The translations under genes and the position numbers were made by a program. From assembly GCA_016713565.1 (NCBI GenBank), contig JADJOX010000005.1, positions 186,001 to 250,000 on the forward strand: a stretch of 64,000 nt of DNA, written 5' to 3'. The DNA is from Ignavibacteriota bacterium. Lineage in GTDB: Bacteria > Bacteroidota > Ignavibacteria > Ignavibacteriales > Melioribacteraceae. Shown here piece by piece: positions 58,490 through 64,000 of the stretch (the first letter of the stretch is position 1; every line of letters starts with the position of its first letter). The notes below the pieces were generated by a model, which had not been told where the DNA came from, searched no databases, and saw nothing but the letters and a program-made list of their open reading frames with translations.

Positions 58490-59422
58490 TTAGATTAAAG
58501 TTTCTGCTGTTATTAACAAAAGAATACTTAAAACGTACAGATTTATTATTACAAATTTATTTCTGAAAATATTATTCTGTTTGTCTTTTGATTTGCTAAA
58601 CGTAAAGAATATTGATAAAAATCCAAAAACGATAAATAAAAATATTGTAAAAATACTATAGGAATTTTCCAATACAGGAAAAATAAAACTTGAAAAAACT
58701 AAAACAACCATTAGTAAATATGTGATATTTTCTATCTGAGAATGTGAAAATATATTTGATAAAGTCGGAAATCCGGCTTTTTTATATTGATCGTCGTACA
58801 TTAAAACAAGCAGCCAAAAATGCGGGATTTGCCAAATAAATAAAAATCCTGAGAGTGATAAAATTCTTACATCAAATAAATTTCCTCCGGCAGCAGCCCA
58901 GCCTATCATTGGTGGCAAAGAACCAACTAAAGAACCCGGAATTATTGCAAAGGGTGAAATATTTTTCAAAGGAGTATAAACCGCATTGTACCAAATTAAT
59001 GTAAATAATCCTAAAAGTAGAACAGTTACATTTACTAAAGATAAAATAAATGAACCAATAATAATTAACAAGGATGTAGCAATTAAAGCATACCTTGATG
59101 AAATTCTTCCTGAAGGAATCGGTCGTGAAATCGTTCGCTGCATTTTACCGTCTAAATTTCTTTCCTGATATTCATTTAAAGCAGAAGCTCCGGCGGCTAA
59201 AAATATAACTCCAAGTGATACAATAAAAAGATCATAATTTATTTGACCGTTATAAAAAATAAATCCAACAATAGTTGTAACGGAAACAAAAAAAGTTATT
59301 CTAAATTTTGTCAGTTCAAGTAAAATATTTTTATGTAGAAGTAAGAATTGTAAAAAGCCTTTTGGGTTTTCAATTTCATTACTTTTCCTTATTTGATTTG
59401 TTGAACTTAATATTACAGACAT
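58490..59422 (-). CDS. ctaB: Protohaem IX farnesyltransferase (haem O synthase)
   Basis: CtaB adds a farnesyl group to haem b, the first step to haem a or o for the oxidase. The 310-residue protein has about nine helices and the prenyltransferase motifs GASALNEYQERNLDGKMQRTISRPIPSG and the second Asp-rich stretch MYDDQYKKAGFPTLSN. It lies between cox subunit II and the cytochrome gene with short gaps, in the oxidase operon. Confidence 0.94.
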   Translation of the reverse strand: MSVILSSTNQIRKSNEIENPKGFLQFLLLHKNILLELTKFRITFFVSVTTIVGFIFYNGQINYDLFIVSLGVIFLAAGASALNEYQERNLDGKMQRTISRPIPSGRISSRYALIATSLLIIIGSFILSLVNVTVLLLGLFTLIWYNAVYTPLKNISPFAIIPGSLVGSLPPMIGWAAAGGNLFDVRILSLSGFLFIWQIPHFWLLVLMYDDQYKKAGFPTLSNIFSHSQIENITYLLMVVLVFSSFIFPVLENSYSIFTIFLFIVFGFLSIFFTFSKSKDKQNNIFRNKFVIINLYVLSILLLITAETLI

Positions 59423-59434
59423 TCTAATTCACTT

Positions 59435-60058
59435 TCATTTACTTGCAATTTTAGATTTTTGTTCTTCATACCATTTATTAAAATCATTTTCATTAAGTAC
59501 AATTAGTTTTGTGTACATTCCAGAATGATCAAGTCCGCAATATTCGGCACATGCAATATTATAACTTCCTTCTTTATCAGCTTTAAGTACCATGTAATTT
59601 TGTTTTCCGCCAATAACATCTTGTTTAATTCTAAATGCAGGAATAAATAAAGCATGATTAACATCATTTGATTTAAGATTTAATTTTATACTTTTATTTT
59701 TGGGTATGTAAAGAGTATCCAAATTCAATCCATTTTCATAAACAAAATCCCAGTTCCACATTCTTGCGGTTACATTTATTTGCATCGCATCTTTAGGAAC
59801 TTCTCTGAATTTTTTAAAACCAATAAACCCGTAATAAAACATTGACATCGCAAGTAATAAAGGTATTATGAACCAAACTGTTTCCAAAAGAATGCTGCCG
59901 TGTATATCAACAGGTTTATGCCCTTTCTTTCTGTTATACTTAAAAACGAAATAAATCATTGTTATTGTTATGCCAAAAAGGAAAATAAAACCAATAATGA
60001 AAAGATATAACATTGTTGAATCGACATAATTTGCATATGAAGACGGATTTGAATTCAT
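59435..60058 (-). CDS. ctaC: Cytochrome c oxidase subunit II
   Basis: This subunit carries the CuA electron-entry site. The 207 residues show two N-terminal membrane helices (residues 12-36 and 52-75) and a periplasmic cupredoxin domain. The CuA ligands are complete: His in VNHALFIPAFR, and Cys, Glu, Cys, His, Met in CAEYCGLDHSGM. The signal is not cleaved in an obvious way. The gene comes after subunit IV rather than first, as more often found. Confidence 0.93.
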   Translation of the reverse strand: MNSNPSSYANYVDSTMLYLFIIGFIFLFGITITMIYFVFKYNRKKGHKPVDIHGSILLETVWFIIPLLLAMSMFYYGFIGFKKFREVPKDAMQINVTARMWNWDFVYENGLNLDTLYIPKNKSIKLNLKSNDVNHALFIPAFRIKQDVIGGKQNYMVLKADKEGSYNIACAEYCGLDHSGMYTKLIVLNENDFNKWYEEQKSKIASK

Positions 60059-60063
60059 TTTTA

Positions 60064-60357
60064 TTACCTATAGAAATAATCAAAAAACGTTAAAGCAAAT
60101 ATTACAAATAATGTAAATCCGCTAATTATTAAAAATACTTTGAATATCGGATCTTCAAATTTTATATGCATAAAAATATTTATTACAAGTGAAGATTTAA
60201 TCGCGGCAATTAGCAATGCAATAGCTAATGTAAAATTTCCCAAATTGATTCCGGCAATACTAACTGTAATTGATGTAAAAGCAATTAAACTTACCCAAAC
60301 CAATAAATATTTGTAATAACTAATATTATGTTCAGCTTGTTGATGATCGTTGCTCAT
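60064..60357 (-). CDS. Cytochrome c oxidase subunit IV
   Basis: A 97-residue protein with three predicted helices, as in bacterial caa3/aa3 subunit IV (CtaF/CyoD type). The start ATG at 60357 (MSNDHQQAEHNISYY) has GGAG 8 bp upstream; the open frame further upstream overlaps subunit III and is not used. IKSSLVINIFMHIKFEDP is the family's conserved middle stretch. It assists assembly of the oxidase. Confidence 0.85.
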   Translation of the reverse strand: MSNDHQQAEHNISYYKYLLVWVSLIAFTSITVSIAGINLGNFTLAIALLIAAIKSSLVINIFMHIKFEDPIFKVFLIISGFTLFVIFALTFFDYFYR

Positions 60358-60365
60358 TAAATCTC

Positions 60366-60983
60366 CTACTGAATAAGATAAAAAAGTGGAAAGAGGAAAA
60401 TCCAAATTAAATCAACTAAATGCCAATACAAACCCGCATTTTCTAATTTTACATAATTATCTTTATTAACAGAACCTGTAATAATGAAACCTAGAACAAT
60501 AGATAAAAATATTACTCCAATTATTACGTGCAGACCATGAAGTCCAGTCATTATATAATATAAACCGTAAAATATAACTTGACCATTTGACAATTCTAAT
60601 AAATGCTCACTTCCCGGATAAATACCATGATGAATTTTTGAAGACCATTCAAAGTACTTATTAATCATAAATGATAAGGCTAAAATATTTGTCATTACCA
60701 ACAATAATATCGAAAGAATTCTATTTCCCTTTTGCAATGCGGCAATTGAAAGAGCAACAGTTAAACTGCTTGTTAATAGAATAATTGTATTTAATGCGCC
60801 GACAGTTGTATTTAGCTCCATCGCGGCAACCCTAAACTGTGAAATATATTCATGCCTATACACGGCGTAAACTAAAAACAAACCTCCGAATAGTAGAAGT
60901 TCTGTAAATAGAAATAGCCACATTCCCATTCTTGAACCAACATCATCTCTATGTTTATGTACTGCAATAGAATGGTCACTCAT
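60366..60983 (-). CDS. ctaE: Cytochrome c oxidase subunit III
   Basis: A 205-residue, five-helix subunit III. The ATG at 60983 (MSDHSIAVHKHRDDVGSRMGMWLF) has GGAG upstream and overlaps the stop of subunit I by 8 bp. Family blocks are GMWLFLFTELLLFGGLFLVYAVYRH, TGLHGLHVIIGVIFL with the conserved HGxHV pattern, and the ending WHLVDLIWIFLFPLFYL. It stabilises the catalytic core. Confidence 0.94.
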   Translation of the reverse strand: MSDHSIAVHKHRDDVGSRMGMWLFLFTELLLFGGLFLVYAVYRHEYISQFRVAAMELNTTVGALNTIILLTSSLTVALSIAALQKGNRILSILLLVMTNILALSFMINKYFEWSSKIHHGIYPGSEHLLELSNGQVIFYGLYYIMTGLHGLHVIIGVIFLSIVLGFIITGSVNKDNYVKLENAGLYWHLVDLIWIFLFPLFYLIQ

Positions 60984-62637
60984 AAGTTTCTCCTTTAGGA
61001 ACATATTTCATTGTTTTAAGTTGACTAAAATCATAAGGTTCGTGAGTAACTGTTGGAATTTCATCAAAATTTTCCAAAGGCGGAGGTGATGCAACATGCC
61101 ATTCAAGTGTTACTCCTCCCCAGGGATTTGCTTCGGATTTTTCACCTTTTAATAACGCTGATACAAAATTATATATGATCAAAATAATTGTTGTAATCAT
61201 GATCCAAGAACCGATTGTAGAAATAAGCTGAAGCGAAGCAAACTCGGGAAGATAATCATAATATCTTCTCGGCATTCCTTCGTAACCCATAATAAATTTA
61301 GGGAAATATAAAGTATTGAAGGCAATAAAAAATAATAATGCGTTTATTTTCGCGAGTTTTAAATTATACATTTCCCCCGTCATTTTAGGAAACCAATAAT
61401 ATAAAGCCGCAAAAAATATTGTTCCTGTTCCGCCAAACATAACATAATGAAAATGGGCAACGACAAAATAAGTATCGTGAACATGAATATTTGTTACTAA
61501 AGTACCCAATATTAATCCGGTCAATCCGCCAATGGTAAACAGGAAAATAAAATTCATGACCCACAAAAACGGCGGTTGAGGATCAATTGAACCTTTGTAC
61601 AAAGTTGCAACCCAATTAAAAACCTTAATCGCGCTGGGTAACGCAACCAAAAATGTTAAAAATGAAAAGACTAAAACAGCCATGTCACTCATACCGCTTG
61701 TAAACATATGATGAGCCCAAACTAAATATCCAATAAACGCGATTGCTAAACTTGACATTGCGACGGCTCTATAACCAAAAATTGTTCTTCTGGCAAAAGT
61801 GGGAATAATTTCGGATACAACACCCATCGCAGGTAAAATCATTATATAAACGGCAGGATGAGAGTAAATCCAAAATAAGTGCTGAAATAAAATTGGGTCA
61901 CCGCCCAATGCGGGATCAAATACGCCAACACCGAAATATCGTTCCAAAATAACAAGAACTATCGTAATTCCAATTATTGGAGTCGCAATTATTTGTATCC
62001 AAGCAGTGGCATAAGTTGACCAAACAAATAAAGGCATCTTGAAGAATGTCATTCCCGGCGCTCTTAACCTATGCACTGTTGTTACAAAATTCAATCCAGT
62101 AAGAATGGATGAAAATCCTAAAACGAAAGCTGCAAAAATTGCCATAGATACATTAGTCGTTGTCCTAACACTGTAAGGCATATAGAAAGTCCATCCTGTG
62201 TCAATTGGTCCGCCTTTAATAAATAAAGAGACCAGCACTAAAACAGTACCAATTAAATAAATCCAAAATGATAAAAGATTTAATCTTGGGAAAGCTACAT
62301 CTTTAGCTCCAATTTGAAGAGGTAAAAAGAAATTTCCAAAAACAGCGGGAATACCCGGAATGATAAACAAAAAGATCATTATAACACCGTGAAGAGTAAA
62401 AATGGTATTATAAGTTTGTGCATCCATTATAGTTCTTCCGGGAGCAATTAATTCAAGTCGCATTAACACGCCAAGAATTGCTCCAGTGAAAAAGAAAATA
62501 GAAATCGCTATTAAATACATCAATCCAATTCTTTTATGGTCAGTACTAAGCAGCCATGAAAGAATGCCATTTGCTTTTTTTGTCGTTCCTTCTTCGTAAA
62601 ATGATTTTTCAGAAATTGCAATTGTTCCGTTTGCCAT
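60976..62637 (-). CDS. ctaD: Cytochrome c oxidase subunit I
   Basis: The catalytic subunit reduces oxygen at the haem a3-CuB site. The 553 residues hold 12 helices. Ligands are visible: the haem a His in TLHGVIMIF, CuB His with cross-linked Tyr in WIYSHPAVYIMILP, the His pair in VWAHHMFTSGMSD and the haem a3/haem a histidines in HVHDTYFVVAHFHYV. The Tyr near the HPAVY motif marks an A-type haem-copper oxidase. It comes after the SCO1-like gene. Confidence 0.96.
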   Translation of the reverse strand: MANGTIAISEKSFYEEGTTKKANGILSWLLSTDHKRIGLMYLIAISIFFFTGAILGVLMRLELIAPGRTIMDAQTYNTIFTLHGVIMIFLFIIPGIPAVFGNFFLPLQIGAKDVAFPRLNLLSFWIYLIGTVLVLVSLFIKGGPIDTGWTFYMPYSVRTTTNVSMAIFAAFVLGFSSILTGLNFVTTVHRLRAPGMTFFKMPLFVWSTYATAWIQIIATPIIGITIVLVILERYFGVGVFDPALGGDPILFQHLFWIYSHPAVYIMILPAMGVVSEIIPTFARRTIFGYRAVAMSSLAIAFIGYLVWAHHMFTSGMSDMAVLVFSFLTFLVALPSAIKVFNWVATLYKGSIDPQPPFLWVMNFIFLFTIGGLTGLILGTLVTNIHVHDTYFVVAHFHYVMFGGTGTIFFAALYYWFPKMTGEMYNLKLAKINALLFFIAFNTLYFPKFIMGYEGMPRRYYDYLPEFASLQLISTIGSWIMITTIILIIYNFVSALLKGEKSEANPWGGVTLEWHVASPPPLENFDEIPTVTHEPYDFSQLKTMKYVPKGETYE

Positions 62638-62652
62638 TCAATCTCCTTAATT

Positions 62653-63444
62653 TCAAACGTTTTTTAATTTTTTGTGATTCTTCTTTTTGGAAATAAATAA
62701 ATATGCAATAAATCCAAATACTCCTAATAATGTGATACTTCCAAATATTCTTGTAATGTTCAATGTATAATTTCTTCCTTCAGGATTATAGCTGAAACAA
62801 AACTGAAGTAATTTAGCAACAGTCGGATTAGTTTTTCCTGCTTTAGCGTCCAGTAAAGCCATCTTAACGTCAAATTGATTGAAATCTGATCCAAAAATAT
62901 ACCTGGAGATTTTTCTTTCCGGTGAAACAGAAATTATTCCTCCCGGATGAAGATATTGTTTTCCTTCTTTTTTAAAATAAAAACCTGCTTCATTAGTTAT
63001 ATAAGATATATTTATAGAATCCCCGGTTAAGAATGTCCATGCGCTTTCAGGAAATTTTCTTTGCAATGTAGATAAAAAATCTTTTTTAGATTGAGCTGAA
63101 ATTTCAGAATTTTCATTATGATCAATACTTATTGTTAAAACTTGAAAATCAGTACCGGGTTCCAATTCAACTCTGTCTACAACCCAAGCAAGCTCCGTTA
63201 AAGTATTGTTGCATATTCCGGGACATTTAAAATAAACAAATGCTAAAAGGGTTGGTTTAGTTATAACTTCACTTAATTTTACCTTCGCTCCATCTGAATT
63301 TTTGAATTCAAGATTTCCATTTAGAAATGAACCTAAGTGTTCATCAATGCCAATTTCAACATGATTTTTTTCAGAATATGTGATTGACGGGTAAGCGAAA
63401 ATCAACAAAATTATAAAGATTAAGTGTCCTATTATTTTTAACAA
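62653..63444 (-). CDS. SCO1/SenC-type copper chaperone
   Basis: A 263-residue membrane protein that would deliver copper to CuA of subunit II. An N-terminal signal (IGHLIFIILLIFAYPSITYS) precedes a thioredoxin fold with the copper site YFKCPGICNNTLTEL (CxxxC) and a His in KQYLHPGGIISV. A C-terminal helix (FGSITLLGVFGFIAYLFI) anchors it. It opens the visible cta operon 15 bp before ctaD. Confidence 0.9.
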   Translation of the reverse strand: MLKIIGHLIFIILLIFAYPSITYSEKNHVEIGIDEHLGSFLNGNLEFKNSDGAKVKLSEVITKPTLLAFVYFKCPGICNNTLTELAWVVDRVELEPGTDFQVLTISIDHNENSEISAQSKKDFLSTLQRKFPESAWTFLTGDSINISYITNEAGFYFKKEGKQYLHPGGIISVSPERKISRYIFGSDFNQFDVKMALLDAKAGKTNPTVAKLLQFCFSYNPEGRNYTLNITRIFGSITLLGVFGFIAYLFISKKKNHKKLKNV

Positions 63445-63561
63445 TTAGAAGCTCGAAATAAGATAAAAAGTATAATTTAAGTAACTATGAAATTATTTAT
63501 TTTTTATAAAAATTGCAACATAAGAAATTGTTTTGAAACGTATAAAAACTAAGAATTGAAA

Positions 63562-64000
63562 TTAAGAAAATAGATTGATTACTTTTCCATTCTTTATATC
63601 GAATTTTTGATTTACTTTTTCACTGTTCAACTGACTATGATAAACAAGCATAAATAGAATAAGAATTAAAGTTAAAACAATATTTCTCCTTTTTAATCCA
63701 TTACCCTTATACCATAAATAAAATTGAACGCTTGAAATAAGCATTAATCCTAAAACTAAAATTGAAGAAATAAAATACGAAAACGATAAAACTTTATCTG
63801 ATACGGAAAAAATTATCATCACAAACAAAATAGGTTGAACAAATGTAAATAATATTCCGGATTTTGTTGAGAACTCATTTGCATAATCCTTAAAATTAAA
63901 AGCATCTTTTCTTTTGTTCGCGAATACTCCGATTAATGCGGGAGTTATGGAAAATGATACCGCTAAAAACAATAAGTAGTTAATAATTCCGTAATTATTG
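63562..64000 (-). CDS. Membrane protein of oxidase operon, 5' end cut by window edge
   Basis: The frame is open to the window edge, so the start is outside. The visible 145 residues hold four or more membrane segments (YLLFLAVSFSITPALIGVF, GILFTFVQPILFVMIIF, LSFSYFISSILVLGLMLI). They resemble residues 230-340 of the protein at 57128: there GIIFTFLMPLLFVVSLL and LSFSVFIVSAIIMMLML. This copy ends after the last helix (FDIKNGKVINLFS) with no haem c motif. It is probably a paralogue that kept only the membrane part. Confidence 0.7.
   Translation of the reverse strand, partial: NNYGIINYLLFLAVSFSITPALIGVFANKRKDAFNFKDYANEFSTKSGILFTFVQPILFVMIIFSVSDKVLSFSYFISSILVLGLMLISSVQFYLWYKGNGLKRRNIVLTLILILFMLVYHSQLNSEKVNQKFDIKNGKVINLFS

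Overview
The window is AT-rich and gene-dense. It comes from a Gram-negative bacterium of the Bacteroidota/Chlorobiota/Ignavibacteriota type, most likely an Ignavibacteria-like lineage (inference). Supporting signs are C-terminal type IX secretion sorting domains with the QNYPNPFNP signature at 1-2489 and 23890-26063, a TonB-dependent receptor with a carboxypeptidase-regulatory-like N-terminus, a GWxTD-type protein and an aa3-type oxidase operon. It falls into an accessory carbohydrate half (1-33.3 kb) and a housekeeping half (33.9-64 kb).

Carbohydrate half. 1-7.7 kb holds a secreted beta-helix protein, a TonB-dependent receptor and a sialate O-acetylesterase-like enzyme. 8.1-26.1 kb is a beta-mannan/glucomannan utilisation locus. 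It has a cytoplasmic AGE-family (cellobiose/mannobiose 2-epimerase type) enzyme, and a minus-strand operon of MFS symporter, GH130_2, aldo/keto reductase, GH26 mannanase lipoprotein, SSS symporter and GH130_1 mannosylglucose phosphorylase. A GH94 cellobiose phosphorylase is divergent to it. A second minus-strand operon carries a T9SS-exported GH-A enzyme, a GH5, a second AGE epimerase with a signal peptide, and a Tat-exported GH5. 26.5-33.3 kb holds a metallophosphoesterase and a pectin set: PL22-like oligogalacturonate lyase, CBM9-like/PKD protein, GH28 and an SSS symporter. The pectin set is riddled with single-base frameshifts.

Proposed flow (inference): surface and periplasmic GH26/GH5 enzymes cut (gluco)mannan; the TonB receptor and the symporters import oligosaccharides; the epimerases convert the reducing-end mannose to glucose; GH130 and GH94 phosphorolyse the products to mannose-1-P or glucose-1-P. 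manC, 27 kb away, could use mannose-1-P directly. No transcription factor gene is visible in this half. However, a 15-bp palindrome of the form TTATYA-N3-TGATAA occurs as a pair, 18-20 bp apart, upstream of the TonB receptor, the epimerase, the GH94/MFS divergent promoter and the GH5 operon. This looks like the operator set of one regulon and is the main new observation here.

Housekeeping half. Two tRNA-Arg genes flank a SET-domain gene next to tadA and adk. A long minus-strand run follows: ftsE, a methyltransferase, pdxA, a GWxTD-type gene, rho, folC, pyrD, pyrK, an unusual rpiB, manC, alr. Then come a YbjQ gene (plus), a porin, an ATP-cone/uridine-kinase-like gene, an MFS gene, murB, comEC, an alkaline-phosphatase-superfamily gene, dtd, prmC and a cytochrome oxidase operon. 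The oxidase operon is flanked by two related membrane proteins, only one of which carries a haem c domain.

Quality note. About twenty single-base indels, nearly all in homopolymers, break otherwise intact genes between 10 and 36 kb, including essential adk. Most are probably consensus errors, but one in-frame stop codon at 28564-28566 leaves real decay of the pectin genes possible.
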